Assembly: GCF_000834655.1 (NCBI RefSeq)
Contig: NZ_JXQQ01000017.1
Span: 30,648 to 94,647 of the forward strand
Length of the DNA stretch: 64,000 nucleotides
Direction: 5' to 3'
Origin: Variovorax paradoxus
Lineage (GTDB): Bacteria > Pseudomonadota > Gammaproteobacteria > Burkholderiales > Burkholderiaceae_C
Shown here: piece after piece, positions 36,852-46,774 of the stretch
Layout of the letters: each line of letters opens with the position of its first letter
Numbering within the stretch: position 1 is the stretch's first letter
The notes under the pieces: generated by a model
What the model saw: only the letters and a program-made list of their open reading frames with translations
Databases searched by the model: none
What the model was told of the DNA's origin: nothing
Made by a program: the position numbers and the translations under genes

Positions 36852-38030
36852 TCACCGCAGCTTCAACGTCGAAAGACCCACGAGGCACAGCAGCATCGTG
36901 ATGATCCAGAAGCGCACCACGACCTGCGTCTCGCGCCAGCCGCTCTTCTCGAAGTGGTGGTGCAGCGGCGCCATCTTGAGCACGCGGCGGCCTTCGCCAT
37001 AGCGCTTCTTCGTGTACTTGAAGTACATGACCTGCGCCATCACCGAGATCGCCTCGACCACGAAGATGCCGCCCATGATGAAGAACACGATCTCCTGGCG
37101 CACGATGACCGCGATGGTGCCCAGCGCGCCGCCGAGCGCGAGCGCGCCCACGTCGCCCATGAAGACCTGCGCCGGATGGGTGTTGAACCAGAGGAACGCC
37201 AGGCCCGCGCCGGCCATCGCCGAGCAGAACACCAGGAGTTCGCCCGAGCCCGGGATGTTGGGGAACAGCAGGTACTTGGAATACACCGCGCTGCCCGTGA
37301 CATAGGCGAAGACGCCCAGCGCCGAGCCCACCATCACCACCGGCATGATCGCCAGGCCATCGAGCCCGTCGGTCAGGTTGACCGCGTTGCTCGCACCCAC
37401 GATCACCAGGTAGGTGAGGATCACGAAACCGATGCCGCCCAGCGGATAGCTCACTTCCTTGAAGAAGGGCACCAGCAGGTTGATCTTGGGCGGGAAGTCA
37501 AGGTCGAAGCCCGACTGCACCCAGGCGAAGAACAGCTGCAGCACGCGCCAGTTGGAGCTCTCGGAAATGCTGAAGAGGAGATAGAAGCCCGCGAGCAGCC
37601 CGACCAACGATTGCCAGAAGTACTTCTCGCGCGAGCGCATGCCTTCCGGGTCCTTGCGCACCACCTTGCGCCAGTCGTCGACCCAGCCGATGGCGCCGAA
37701 GCCCATCGTCACCCACAGCACGATCCACACGAAACGGTTCGAGATATCGAACCACAGCAGCGTGGCGAAGGCGATCGCGAACAGCACCAGCACGCCGCCC
37801 ATGGTGGGCGTGCCGCTCTTGGTGAGATGCGTCTCCATGCCGTAGCCGCGCACCGGCTGGCCGATCTTGAGCGCGGCGAGCCGGCGGATCACGTACGGGC
37901 CGGCCACCAGGCCGACGACCAGCGCCGTGAGCGCCGCCATCAGCGCGCGGAAGGTGAGGTACTGGAAAACGCGCAGGAACCCGAACTCGGGCGAAAGCGT
38001 CTGCAGCCATTGGGCCAGGCTCATCAGCAT
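36852..38030 (-). CDS. mraY: Phospho-N-acetylmuramoyl-pentapeptide-transferase
   Basis: 392 residues, about ten membrane helices. It links UDP-MurNAc-pentapeptide to undecaprenyl phosphate, forming lipid I. The start [10 protein letters not shown] parallels other MraY proteins; [18 protein letters not shown] and the [13 protein letters not shown] region are conserved. Slightly longer than E. coli MraY (360) through an enlarged periplasmic loop near residues 165-195. Confidence 0.96.
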   Translation of the reverse strand: MLMSLAQWLQTLSPEFGFLRVFQYLTFRALMAALTALVVGLVAGPYVIRRLAALKIGQPVRGYGMETHLTKSGTPTMGGVLVLFAIAFATLLWFDISNRFVWIVLWVTMGFGAIGWVDDWRKVVRKDPEGMRSREKYFWQSLVGLLAGFYLLFSISESSNWRVLQLFFAWVQSGFDLDFPPKINLLVPFFKEVSYPLGGIGFVILTYLVIVGASNAVNLTDGLDGLAIMPVVMVGSALGVFAYVTGSAVYSKYLLFPNIPGSGELLVFCSAMAGAGLAFLWFNTHPAQVFMGDVGALALGGALGTIAVIVRQEIVFFIMGGIFVVEAISVMAQVMYFKYTKKRYGEGRRVLKMAPLHHHFEKSGWRETQVVVRFWIITMLLCLVGLSTLKLR

Positions 38031-38052
38031 GTGGTGTCGCGCGGCTCATGCG

Positions 38053-39492
38053 TCATGACCGGCCTCCTTTTGTTGTTTTGGGATGTGACTGAGCGAGATC
38101 GCCAATCGCCTGCACCACGCGCTCCATCTTCATGAAGCGCGAGCCCTTCACCAGCACGCTGCCGACCAGCGGCAGGCGCGCCAGCACGGCGGCGTGCAGT
38201 GCGTCGTAGTCGCCGAAATGACGGCCGTTGTCCGCGTCCTGGAAGGCCGCGACGGTGTGCGCCGTCTCGGCGCCGAGCGTGTAGACGGCCTCGATGCCGC
38301 GCTGCCTGGCCCAGGCGCCGACCTCGGCGTGGAACTCGGGCGCGCGGTTGCCGACCTCGCCCATGTCGCCGAGCACCAGCAGGCGCGGACCGGGCAGGCC
38401 CGCCAGCACGTCGATGGCGGCGATCACGGAATCGGGGTTGGCGTTGTAGCTGTCGTCGACCAGCGTGAGCGTGTGCTTGTTCGACAGCACGACTTCGCTG
38501 GCCTTGGAGCGGCCTTTGACCGGCTCGAAGGCGCTGAGGCCGGCGGCGATGCGCTCGATCGGCACGCCCGCGGCAAGCGCGCAGGCCGTGGCCGCCAGCG
38601 CGTTGCCCACGTTGTGGCGGCCGGCGATGTGCAACTGCGCATCGAAGGCGCCCAGCGGCGTGCGGATGCGGACCGCCCATGCGCCCTGCTTCCATTCGGC
38701 GCTGTCCAGCGAGATGTCGGCGTCCGCGTCTTCGCCGAAGGTCATGCAGCGGCGCGAGCCGCCGTCGTGCGCCATGTCGGTCCAGAGCGAGGTGAAGGTG
38801 TCGCCATACGGGAAGACGGCCGTGCCGTCGTCGGGCAGCACCGCGAACACGGCGGCGTTCTCGATGGCCACCGCTTCGACGGTGGCCATGAATTCCTGGT
38901 GCTCGCGCTGCGCGTTGTTGACCAGCGCGATGGTCGGGCGCGAGATGGCGGCCAGCCGCGCGATCTCGCCCGGATGGTTCATGCCCAGCTCCAGCACCGC
39001 GTGCTGGTGGCGCGCCCGCAGGCGCAGCAGCGTGAGCGGCACGCCGATCTCGTTGTTGAAGTTGCCGGCGGTTGCCAGCGCGCGATCGGCGCGGAAGGCG
39101 ACGAGCACGGCCGCGATCATCTGCGTGACGGTGGTCTTGCCGTTGCTGCCGGTGACCGCGATCAGCGGCAGCTCGAACTGCGCGCGCCAGCCCGCGCCGA
39201 GCGCACCGAGCGCGGCCAGCGAGTCGGGCACTTCAAGGCCCGCGAGGCCGGCGGCTTCGAGGCCGTGGTGGGCGATGGCCGCGACCGCGCCCTGCTCCCT
39301 GGCCTGCGCGAGGAATTCGTTGGCGTCGAAGCGCTCGCCCTTGAGCGCGACGAACAGGTCGCCCTGCGCCAGCGTGCGGGTGTCGGTGTGCACACGCGCG
39401 ATGACTGTTGCCGGGTCACCCACGAGGCGCGAGCCCGGAATCCATTGCTGCGCCTGGGCGAGCGTCAGGTCGAGCGGCGTCATATCGCTCAT
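38053..39492 (-). CDS. murF: UDP-N-acetylmuramoyl-tripeptide--D-alanyl-D-alanine ligase
   Basis: 479 residues from an ATG at 39492 preceded by GGAGGT. Completes the pentapeptide. ATP loop GSNGKTTVTQM at about 135-145; C-terminal DDSYNANPDS motif. A longer start in the same frame lacks a ribosome site and has an unrelated N-terminus. Confidence 0.95.
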   Translation of the reverse strand: MSDMTPLDLTLAQAQQWIPGSRLVGDPATVIARVHTDTRTLAQGDLFVALKGERFDANEFLAQAREQGAVAAIAHHGLEAAGLAGLEVPDSLAALGALGAGWRAQFELPLIAVTGSNGKTTVTQMIAAVLVAFRADRALATAGNFNNEIGVPLTLLRLRARHQHAVLELGMNHPGEIARLAAISRPTIALVNNAQREHQEFMATVEAVAIENAAVFAVLPDDGTAVFPYGDTFTSLWTDMAHDGGSRRCMTFGEDADADISLDSAEWKQGAWAVRIRTPLGAFDAQLHIAGRHNVGNALAATACALAAGVPIERIAAGLSAFEPVKGRSKASEVVLSNKHTLTLVDDSYNANPDSVIAAIDVLAGLPGPRLLVLGDMGEVGNRAPEFHAEVGAWARQRGIEAVYTLGAETAHTVAAFQDADNGRHFGDYDALHAAVLARLPLVGSVLVKGSRFMKMERVVQAIGDLAQSHPKTTKGGRS

Positions 39493-39547
39493 TCGGAGAC
39501 CTCCGCGTTTCGCGCTGCGGAATTCGTCTTGGGAACGGCCCGGCGAC

Positions 39548-41110
39548 TCATGCTGCACCTCGCCTGGTCAGCGCATCCAGCGCATGGGTCTTGTCGGAGA
39601 ACGGCAGGCGCTGGCCCGCGATCTCCTGCCAGGCCTCGTGGCCCTTGCCGGCGATGAGCACCACGTCCTGCGGCGCGGCCTGCGCGATCGCATCGGCGAT
39701 GGCGGCGGCGCGGTCGGGCTGCACCTGGGCGGCGTCGGAGTGCGAGAAGCCGCGCAGCACCTGGCTGATGATCGCGTCGGGCTTTTCGCTGCGCGGGTTG
39801 TCGCTGGTCACGACGACGTGGTCGGCCTGGCGCTCGGCGACGGCGGCCATCATCGGGCGCTTGATCGGGTCGCGATCGCCGCCGCAGCCGAACAGGCACC
39901 AGAGCGCGCCGCCGCGCTGTTGCGCCAGCGGGCGCAGGCCAGCGAGCGCCTTGTCGAGGGCGTCGGGAGTGTGGGCATAGTCGACCACGGCCAGCGGCGC
40001 ATTGCCGCCGACGCTCACCCGCTCCATGCGGCCGGGCACGCTCGTGAGGTTGGCGCAAGCCGCCACGGCTTGCGACAGCGAAAGCCCCAGCGCGCGCAGC
40101 GTGCCGAGCACGCCGAGCAGGTTGGCCACGTTGTACTGGCCGATCAGGCCGGTGGAAAGCCGCTCGACCGATGCGGTGCCGTGCTCGGCCACCGAGAACT
40201 GCAGGCCCTGCGCGTCGTAGCCGATGTCGCGCGCCACGAGGCGCGCGGCCTTGCCGCCGGCCGACACGGTCCAGACGTCGAGCGCGCCGATGCCGGCGTC
40301 CACGAGGTTGGCGCACAGACTCGCGCCGTGCATGTCGTCGATGTTGATCACCGCGGCACGCAGGCCCGGCCAGCGGAAGAGTTCGGCCTTGGCTGCCCAG
40401 TAGGCATCCATGCTGCCGTGGTAGTCCAGGTGGTCCTGGGTGAAATTGGTGAACACCGCGACCGCGATCCGGGTGCCGTCGAGCCGGCGCTCGGCGATGC
40501 CGATCGACGAGGCCTCGATGGCACAGGCGCCGAAGCCGTGCGCGACCATGTCGCGCAATGCGCCCTGCATCATCACGGGGTCGGGCGTCGTGAGGCCGGT
40601 GTAGGTGAGCTCGGGCGGCACGCCAATGCCCAGCGTGCCCATCACGGCGCAGGGCGACGGCGCACCGCGCTCCATGGTGCCGTCGGGCTGCATCGCGCGC
40701 ACGCCGCCTGCCGCGCGCAGCGTGGAAAGCGATTCGGCCAGCCACCAGGCTGTGGAGGTCTTGCCGTTGGTGCCTGTCACGGCCAGCACGTCGAGCTGTG
40801 CCGAGGGGTCGTCGTGGAAGGCCGAAGCGATCGGGCCGGTGGCCGCCTTCAGGCCCGGGTAGGCCGCGATGCGATCGCCGTATTCGCTTCGATCGAAGCC
40901 GAAGGCGTCGACGCCTTCGTACTCGACCAGGCAGGCTGCAGCGCCCTGCGCGAGCGCCGCCGCCACATGCTTGCGCCCGTCGGTCGCGGCGCCGGGCCAG
41001 GCGACGAAGCCGTCGCCCGCGCCCACCGGCCGGCTGTCGGCATGCAGCGCACCCTGAACGCGCTCCTTGAGCCAGAGCGCGGCCAGTTGGGGGGAAGTGA
41101 GTGTCAGCAT
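39548..41110 (-). CDS. murE: UDP-N-acetylmuramoyl-L-alanyl-D-glutamate--2,6-diaminopimelate ligase
   Basis: 520 residues from the ATG at 41110, two bases after the ftsI stop. ATP loop GTNGKTS at 113-119. The DNPRSE motif at 437-442 marks specificity for meso-diaminopimelate, consistent with dapF in this window. The frame stays open upstream into ftsI, but that is a shadow rather than a fusion. Confidence 0.96.
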   Translation of the reverse strand: MLTLTSPQLAALWLKERVQGALHADSRPVGAGDGFVAWPGAATDGRKHVAAALAQGAAACLVEYEGVDAFGFDRSEYGDRIAAYPGLKAATGPIASAFHDDPSAQLDVLAVTGTNGKTSTAWWLAESLSTLRAAGGVRAMQPDGTMERGAPSPCAVMGTLGIGVPPELTYTGLTTPDPVMMQGALRDMVAHGFGACAIEASSIGIAERRLDGTRIAVAVFTNFTQDHLDYHGSMDAYWAAKAELFRWPGLRAAVINIDDMHGASLCANLVDAGIGALDVWTVSAGGKAARLVARDIGYDAQGLQFSVAEHGTASVERLSTGLIGQYNVANLLGVLGTLRALGLSLSQAVAACANLTSVPGRMERVSVGGNAPLAVVDYAHTPDALDKALAGLRPLAQQRGGALWCLFGCGGDRDPIKRPMMAAVAERQADHVVVTSDNPRSEKPDAIISQVLRGFSHSDAAQVQPDRAAAIADAIAQAAPQDVVLIAGKGHEAWQEIAGQRLPFSDKTHALDALTRRGAA

Positions 41111-41112
41111 GC

Positions 41113-42867
41113 TCAGAAGCTCTCGTCGACGCCCTGCGTCATCACCAGGGGTTTGACTGCGAGGTCGGGGGCGACGTTCATCATGCGCAGCGTCTGCTGC
41201 ACGACTTCGCTGAACACGGGCGCCGCGGCGAGGCCGCCGAAGTACTGGCCGTCGGAGGGCTCGTCGATCATCACCGCGACGATGATGCGCGGCTTCTCGA
41301 TGGGCGCCATGCCGGTGAACCAGGCGCGGTACTTGTTGCTCGCGTAGCCCTTGCCGACCTGCTTGTGGGCCGTGCCCGACTTGCCGCCGACCGAGTAGCC
41401 GACCGTCTGCGCGCGCGTGCCGGTGCCGCCGGGGCCGGCGGCCATCTGCAGCATCTTGCGCACGGCCAGCGCGTTGGAGGGCGAGAACACCCGCACGCCG
41501 ACCGGCGCCTCGGCGATCTTGAGGATGGTGACCGGAATGATCGAGCCGTCGTGCGCGAACGAGGTGTACGAATGCGCCATCTGGAACAGCGACGCCGACA
41601 GGCCGTAGCCGTAGGCCATGGTGGCCTGCTCGACCGGCTTCCAGGTCTTCCAGGGACGCAGGCGCCCGGTGACCGCGCCGGGAAACTGGATCTGCGGCTT
41701 CTGGCCGTAGCCCAGCGCGGTGTAGGTGTCCCACATCTCGTGCGGGGTCATCTTCTGCGCGATCTTGAGCGCGCCGACGTTGCTCGACTTCTGGATGACG
41801 CCCTCGACCGTCAGCGTGCCGTAGTTGTGGGTGTCGCTGATGGTGAAGCCGCCGATCTGGTAGCGGCCGGGGCCGGTCTCGATCAGCGTGGAGGGCTTCA
41901 CGCGGCCGGCTTCCAGCGCCATGCCGACGGTGATCGGCTTCATCGTCGAGCCGGGCTCGAAGGTGTCGGTGATGGCGCGGTTGCGAAGCTGTTCGCCGGT
42001 GAGGTTCTGGCGCTTGTCGGGAACGTAGCTCGGGTAGTTGGCCAGCGCCAGCACCTCGCCGGTGACCGAGTCGAGCACCACCACGCTGCCGGCCTTGGCC
42101 TTGCGGGCCGTCACGGCGTCGCGCAGCTTCTGGTAGGCGAAGAACTGCACCTTGCTGTCGACGCTCAGCTGGATGTCCTTGCCGTCCAGCGGCGGCACGA
42201 TGTCGCCCACGCCCTCGACCACGCGGCCCAGGCGGTCCTTGATGACGCGGCGCGAGCCCGCCTTGCCGGCCAGGTCGCCGTTGAACGCGAGCTCGATGCC
42301 TTCCTGGCCGCTGTCTTCCACGTTGGTGAAGCCGACCACGTGCGCGGCCGCCTCGCCCTCGGGGTACTGGCGCTTGTATTCCTTGCGCTGGTAGATGCCC
42401 TTGAGGTTCATCGCGGCGATCTGCTTGGCGATGGGCTCGTCGACCTGGCGCTTGATCCAGACGAAGGTCTTGTCCTCGTCCTGCAGCTTCTTGTCGAAGT
42501 CCTTCTGCGGCATCTCCAGCAGCTTGGCCACCTGCTTGAGCTTGGCGCGCACCTCGGGGTCGTCGCGCTCGATGTCCTCGGGAATCGCCCAGATGCTGGG
42601 CGCCACCACGCTGGAGGCGAGGATGAGCCCGTTGCGGTCCAGGATGCGGCCGCGGTTGGCCGGCAGCTCCAGCGTGCGCGCGAAGCGCACTTCGCCCTGC
42701 CGCTGGAAGAAGCTGTTGTTGAAGACCTGCACGTACGCGGCCCGCCCCGCCAGCCCGAGAAAGCCGAACGCGATGCCCGCGACGATGAACTTGCTGCGCC
42801 ACACGGGCGTCTTGCTCGCGAGCAAGGGGCTGGTGGTGTAGCGCACGCTGCGGTCGCGGCGGCTCAT
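41113..42867 (-). CDS. ftsI: Septal peptidoglycan transpeptidase (PBP3)
   Basis: 584 residues. An N-terminal membrane helix (about 27-48), a dimerisation domain and the class B transpeptidase domain. Active-site motifs: STMK at 307-310, SSN at 361-363 and KSGT at 496-499. It crosslinks septal peptidoglycan with FtsW. The start overlaps the ftsL stop by 4 bp. Confidence 0.97.
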   Translation of the reverse strand: MSRRDRSVRYTTSPLLASKTPVWRSKFIVAGIAFGFLGLAGRAAYVQVFNNSFFQRQGEVRFARTLELPANRGRILDRNGLILASSVVAPSIWAIPEDIERDDPEVRAKLKQVAKLLEMPQKDFDKKLQDEDKTFVWIKRQVDEPIAKQIAAMNLKGIYQRKEYKRQYPEGEAAAHVVGFTNVEDSGQEGIELAFNGDLAGKAGSRRVIKDRLGRVVEGVGDIVPPLDGKDIQLSVDSKVQFFAYQKLRDAVTARKAKAGSVVVLDSVTGEVLALANYPSYVPDKRQNLTGEQLRNRAITDTFEPGSTMKPITVGMALEAGRVKPSTLIETGPGRYQIGGFTISDTHNYGTLTVEGVIQKSSNVGALKIAQKMTPHEMWDTYTALGYGQKPQIQFPGAVTGRLRPWKTWKPVEQATMAYGYGLSASLFQMAHSYTSFAHDGSIIPVTILKIAEAPVGVRVFSPSNALAVRKMLQMAAGPGGTGTRAQTVGYSVGGKSGTAHKQVGKGYASNKYRAWFTGMAPIEKPRIIVAVMIDEPSDGQYFGGLAAAPVFSEVVQQTLRMMNVAPDLAVKPLVMTQGVDESF

Positions 42868-43211
42868 CGTGCAGCCCCCCTGGCGGTGGTGGCGGCCGGC
42901 TTGGGCGGCGTCACGGGCGGCAGCGGCGCGACGGCCGGGATCACCGAACCGTCCGGGCGCACGTACTGCGTGATGGCCGGCGTGGTGGTGCGCATCTGCA
43001 GCTGCTCCTTGGCGAGCTTCTCCACGCGCAGCGGCGTGGCCTGGGCGCGCTTCTCGACCTGCAGGCGGTCGCGGTCGGTCTCGAGGCGGCGGGCCTCCTG
43101 CTGCACGCGGTCGAGCTCGGTGTAGAGCTGGCGCGAGCGGTACTGCGTGTGGACGAGATAGAGCGACGTCGCGATGACGGCCATCAGCAGAAGGAGGTTG
43201 AGCCGGGCCAT
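42864..43211 (-). CDS. ftsL: Cell division protein FtsL
   Basis: 115 residues. One membrane segment at the N-terminus (MARLNLLLLMAVIATSLYL), then a periplasmic leucine-zipper-like helix (about 24-70) that pairs with FtsB and FtsQ. A Pro-rich C-terminal tail follows. The position between rsmH and ftsI, 1 bp and -4 bp from its neighbours, confirms the call of this poorly conserved protein. Confidence 0.9.
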   Translation of the reverse strand: MARLNLLLLMAVIATSLYLVHTQYRSRQLYTELDRVQQEARRLETDRDRLQVEKRAQATPLRVEKLAKEQLQMRTTTPAITQYVRPDGSVIPAVAPLPPVTPPKPAATTARGAAR

Positions 43212-43212
43212 G

Positions 43213-44136
43213 TCAGTTGGCCTCGGTGCGTTCGGCGACCCGCAGGATCGCGCTGCGCGAGCGCGGGTTGCCGCGCACTTCGTCTTCGGACGGCTTGATG
43301 CGCTCGAGCGCATTGAGCTTCATCACCTTGGGCGCAGCGAAAGGCGCTCGACGGTCGTAGACCTCCTTCGAGTGCTTGGCGATGAACTGCTTGACGATGC
43401 GATCTTCCAGCGAATGGAAGCTGATCACCGCGAGCCGGCCTCCAGGCTGCAACACGGACAGGCTCGCCTCTAGCGCCTGTTGCAGCTCTTCAAGCTCGGC
43501 GTTGATGAAAATCCGAAAAGCCTGAAATGTGCGCGTTGCAGGGTTCTGGCCCTGCTCGCGGGTTTTGACCGTGCCAGCCACGAGCTCGGCCAGTTCGGTG
43601 GTGGTTGAAATTGCGCCCCGTTCTTGTCGGCGAGCAACAATCGCCTTTGCAATCTGAACAGCAAACCGTTCTTCGCCATAGTCACGGATCACCTCTGCAA
43701 TCTGCTGAAGTTCGGCCGTTGCCAGCCATTCGGCCACGCTCTCGCCGCGCGTGGTGTCCATGCGCATGTCGAGCGGGCCGTCGAATCGAAAACTGAAGCC
43801 GCGCACCGGGTTGTCGATCTGCGGCGAGCTCACGCCCAGGTCCATCAGCACGCCCGCCACGCTGGCGTCGGGCAGCTCGCCCAGCGAGCGGAATCCCTGG
43901 TGCCGGATGGAAAAACGCGCATCCGAGATGCGCGCTGCTTCGGCCACCGCTTCCGCATCCTTGTCGAACGCGATCAACCTGCCTTCCGGAGCGAGCCGCG
44001 CGAGGATCGCGCGCGCATGCCCTCCGCGCCCGAAGGTCGCATCCACGTAGGTGCCGGTGGCCGTCGCGCTGCCGGAAAGAAGGGCTTCCACCGCTTCGTT
44101 CAGCAAGACGGTCGTATGGGTCCATGGGGTGTTCAC
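43213..44136 (-). CDS. rsmH: 16S rRNA (cytosine(1402)-N4)-methyltransferase
   Basis: 307 residues starting with GTG at 44136 (next residues [15 protein letters not shown]). SAM motif [15 protein letters not shown] at about 30-44 and [14 protein letters not shown] at about 94-107 are characteristic. Also called mraW. It lies 8 bp after mraZ. Confidence 0.95.
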   Translation of the reverse strand: MNTPWTHTTVLLNEAVEALLSGSATATGTYVDATFGRGGHARAILARLAPEGRLIAFDKDAEAVAEAARISDARFSIRHQGFRSLGELPDASVAGVLMDLGVSSPQIDNPVRGFSFRFDGPLDMRMDTTRGESVAEWLATAELQQIAEVIRDYGEERFAVQIAKAIVARRQERGAISTTTELAELVAGTVKTREQGQNPATRTFQAFRIFINAELEELQQALEASLSVLQPGGRLAVISFHSLEDRIVKQFIAKHSKEVYDRRAPFAAPKVMKLNALERIKPSEDEVRGNPRSRSAILRVAERTEAN

Positions 44137-44144
44137 GTGGGTCC

Positions 44145-44573
44145 TCAGAACGCGAAGTCCTGAAACACATCCGGCATCTCGCCCTGGGTGGCCTCGGCCT
44201 CCTTGGCCTCGTAGGTGGCCTTGTCCCAGAGTTCGAAGTGGTTGCCCATGCCCAGCAGCAGCGTGTCGCGCACGATGCCCGTCGCGGCGCGCAGTTCGGG
44301 CGACACCAGGATGCGGCCCGTGCCGTCCATCTCGACGTCCATCGCATTGCCCAGGAAGACACGCTTCCACCACTGCGCCGACATCGGCAGCGCAGCGATG
44401 CGCTCGCGGAATTTTTCCCATTCGGGACGGGGGAACACCATGAGGCACCCGTGCGGATGCTTGGTGATCGTGAGCTGGCCGCCTGCCGTCGCGCTCAGGA
44501 CGTCACGGTGCCGGGTCGGCACGGAGAGCCGCCCCTTGGCATCCAGACTGAGCGATGAAGCGCCTTGAAACAC
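44145..44573 (-). CDS. mraZ: Transcriptional regulator MraZ
   Basis: 142 residues if the GTG at 44573 is used, giving [22 protein letters not shown] as in the family; a GTG two codons upstream (44579) is better spaced from AGGGG. Two AbrB-like swapped-hairpin domains are visible ([11 protein letters not shown] and [13 protein letters not shown]). MraZ binds its own promoter and regulates the dcw cluster; an array of matching repeats lies upstream. Confidence 0.93.
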   Translation of the reverse strand: MFQGASSLSLDAKGRLSVPTRHRDVLSATAGGQLTITKHPHGCLMVFPRPEWEKFRERIAALPMSAQWWKRVFLGNAMDVEMDGTGRILVSPELRAATGIVRDTLLLGMGNHFELWDKATYEAKEAEATQGEMPDVFQDFAF

Positions 44574-44618
44574 GACCACGAACCCCTGTGTTGGGAGGTG
44601 CTGCAATACCCGAAAGGG

Positions 44619-44661
44619 GCACTATCCGCACTTTTTCCCACTTAACTGCACTTTTTTGCAC
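44619..44661 (-). promoter_or_regulatory. MraZ-binding operator: five GTGC/GTGG boxes at about 10-bp spacing
   Basis: On the minus strand GTGC/GTGG boxes occupy 44658-44661, 44648-44651, 44638-44641, 44628-44631 and 44619-44622 (four GTGC, and GTGGG at 44637-44641), spaced 10, 10, 10 and 9 bp. Known MraZ sites are direct repeats of this core at one helical turn between the promoter and mraZ, so negative autoregulation is likely. Confidence 0.75.
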
Positions 44662-44687
44662 TGTAGCAGGAAACACTTGGGGCGCAA
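44660..44687 (-). promoter_or_regulatory. Predicted mraZ (dcw) promoter
   Basis: TTGCGC (44682-44687) and TACAGT (44660-44665) on the minus strand with 16-bp spacing. The -10 box touches the first MraZ box, so bound MraZ would block it. Confidence 0.45.
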
Positions 44688-44732
44688 CTGGCCGTTGGTG
44701 GTATTTTTTGTAATGGAATCAACGACTTAGCA

Positions 44733-44756
44733 CCGATTCCAAAAGCTTGGAATCGG
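44733..44756. repeat. Perfect 10-bp inverted repeat upstream of the dcw promoter
   Basis: CCGATTCCAA and TTGGAATCGG around AAGC. It lies between the hslU stop and the mraZ promoter. It could terminate hslU transcripts, although there is no T-run, or be a binding site. The half-site TGGAATC recurs at about 44714. Confidence 0.55.
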
Positions 44757-44844
44757 CGAATTTCGTTGAGCATTAAGTACTTAGCTCACGCAGTGAAAGT
44801 AATGCGTGAAGCATTCCCCCGTTACAGCGGGAAGAGAAGCAGCT

Positions 44845-46173
44845 TCAGAGGATGAAGCGCGAAAGGTCTTCGTCGTGACTTAGTGCCGCAAGGCGCTCGT
44901 CGACGTAAGCGGCATCGATGCGGATCGTCTGGCCTTCGATGCGGGCCGCGTCGAAGCTTACCTCATCGAGCAGGCGCTCCATCACGGTCGACAAACGGCG
45001 CGCGCCGATGTTCTCGGTGCGCTCGTTCACTTCGAACGCAATGCTCGCCAGGCGGGTCACGCCGTCGGGCTGGAAATCGAGCGTCACGCCCTCGGTCGCG
45101 AGCAGCGCCTGGTACTGCTTCACGAGCGACGCGCGGGTCTGCGTGAGGATGCTCTCGAAGTCCGACACCGAGAGCGACTGCAGCTCGACACGGATCGGAA
45201 AGCGCCCCTGCAGCTCGGGAATCAGGTCGCTCGGCTTGCTCAGGTGGAACGCGCCGCTCGCGATGAACAGCATGTGATCGGTGCGGACCACGCCGTACTT
45301 GGTGGTCACGGCCGTGCCCTCCACCAGCGGCAGCAGGTCGCGCTGCACGCCTTGGCGCGACACGTCGGAGCCCTGCGCTTCGCTGCGCGTGGCGACCTTG
45401 TCGATCTCGTCGATGAAGACGATGCCGTTCTGCTCGGCGTTGGTGATGGCCTGCGCGCGGATCTCGTCCTCGTTCACGAGCTTGGCGGCCTCCTCGTCGA
45501 TCAGCAGGCGCAGCGCCTCGGCGATCTTGAGCTTGCGCGTCTTGCGCTTGCCGCCGCCCATCTGGCCGAACATGCCGCGCAATTGCTCGGTCATCTCCTC
45601 CATGCCGGCGGGGCCCATGATTTCCAGCGGCGTGCGGGTTTCGGCCAGGTCGAGTTCGATTTCCTTGTCGTCCAGCTGGTGCTCGCGCAGCTTCTTGCGA
45701 AACGCCTGGCGCGTGGGGTTGGGGCCGTCGATCGCCGGGGTCGTGCCGTCGGCACCGCGCGCCGGGGGCAGCAGCACGTCGAGGATGCGGTCTTCGGCGG
45801 CGTCTTCCGCGCGCGCGCGCACCTTGGCGCTTTCGGATTCGCGGGTCTGCTTGACGGCGATTTCAGCGAGGTCGCGAATGATCGAATCCACGTCCTTGCC
45901 GACGTAGCCCACCTCGGTGAACTTGGTCGCCTCGACCTTGATGAAGGGCGCATCCGCCAGGCGCGCGAGGCGGCGGGCGATCTCGGTCTTGCCCACGCCC
46001 GTCGGGCCGATCATGAGGATGTTCTTCGGGGTGATCTCGCTGCGCAGCTTTTCGTCGACCTGCTGGCGGCGCCAGCGGTTGCGCAGGGCGATGGCCACGG
46101 CGCGCTTGGCAGCGGGCTGGCCGACGATGTGGTTGTCCAGCTCGGAGACGATTTCCTGGGGGGTCATGGACAT
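44845..46173 (-). CDS. hslU: ATPase subunit of the HslUV protease
   Basis: 442 residues. AAA+ unfoldase that feeds HslV. Walker A GPTGVGKT at 56-63 and Walker B in [10 protein letters not shown]; an intermediate domain lies between. The C-terminal DLSRFIL tail, which activates HslV, is intact. Start ATG at 46173 (MSMTPQEIV), two bases after the hslV stop; ATG at 46167 is an alternative. Confidence 0.97.
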   Translation of the reverse strand: MSMTPQEIVSELDNHIVGQPAAKRAVAIALRNRWRRQQVDEKLRSEITPKNILMIGPTGVGKTEIARRLARLADAPFIKVEATKFTEVGYVGKDVDSIIRDLAEIAVKQTRESESAKVRARAEDAAEDRILDVLLPPARGADGTTPAIDGPNPTRQAFRKKLREHQLDDKEIELDLAETRTPLEIMGPAGMEEMTEQLRGMFGQMGGGKRKTRKLKIAEALRLLIDEEAAKLVNEDEIRAQAITNAEQNGIVFIDEIDKVATRSEAQGSDVSRQGVQRDLLPLVEGTAVTTKYGVVRTDHMLFIASGAFHLSKPSDLIPELQGRFPIRVELQSLSVSDFESILTQTRASLVKQYQALLATEGVTLDFQPDGVTRLASIAFEVNERTENIGARRLSTVMERLLDEVSFDAARIEGQTIRIDAAYVDERLAALSHDEDLSRFIL

Positions 46174-46175
46174 GG

Positions 46176-46721
46176 TCAGAGCGCTTCCACCGTGTGGTTC
46201 ATGTTCGTGTAAATGCAGATTTCTCCGGCGATCGCCAGCGATTTGCGCACGATCTGCTCGGCCGAAAGGTCGGTGTTGTCGATCAGCGCCTTGGCTGCCG
46301 ACTGGGCATATGCGCCGCCCGAGCCGATGGCGATCACGCCGTCCTCGGGCTCCAGCACGTCGCCGTTGCCGGTGATGATGAGCGAGGTGGTGGCATCCGC
46401 CACGGCCAGCATCGCCTCGAGCTTGCGCAGCACGCGGTCGGTGCGCCAATCCTTGGTGAGTTCGACTGCCGCGCGGGTCAGGTGCCCCTGGTGCTTTTCG
46501 AGCTTGGCCTCGAAGCGCTCGAAGAGCGTGAAGGCGTCGGCGGTGGCGCCGGCAAAGCCGGCCAGCACCTTGCCGTGATAGAGGCGGCGCACCTTGCGCG
46601 CCGTGCCCTTGATGACGATATTGCCGAGAGTGACCTGCCCGTCCCCGCCAATGGCGACCTGGTCGCCTTGGGGGGTCTTGCGGCGCACGCTCACGATGGT
46701 GGTGCCGTGAAACTGTTCCAT
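46176..46721 (-). CDS. hslV: Peptidase subunit of the HslUV protease
   Basis: 181 residues from [14 protein letters not shown]; an ATG three codons upstream is possible. The six-residue leader is removed to expose the catalytic Thr7. GDGQVTLGN and [12 protein letters not shown] are family motifs. Cotranscribed with hslU. Confidence 0.96.
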   Translation of the reverse strand: MEQFHGTTIVSVRRKTPQGDQVAIGGDGQVTLGNIVIKGTARKVRRLYHGKVLAGFAGATADAFTLFERFEAKLEKHQGHLTRAAVELTKDWRTDRVLRKLEAMLAVADATTSLIITGNGDVLEPEDGVIAIGSGGAYAQSAAKALIDNTDLSAEQIVRKSLAIAGEICIYTNMNHTVEAL

Positions 46722-46774
46722 CGAAGCCATCTGGGGATGGCCGAAGGCAATGCAACCCCGAGACAGGGCCGGTT

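Noticed and set aside
34820..36901. Long open frames antisense to murD and mraY (690 and 720 residues)
   Set aside because: They are a by-product of high GC and of the Ala/Glu/Pro-rich insert; the predicted products are simple in composition with no recognisable domain, and murD and mraY are clear on the other strand.
39548..42802. Apparent 1084-residue fusion including murE
   Set aside because: murE starts at 41110; the upstream part of this frame is out of frame with ftsI and is a shadow of it.
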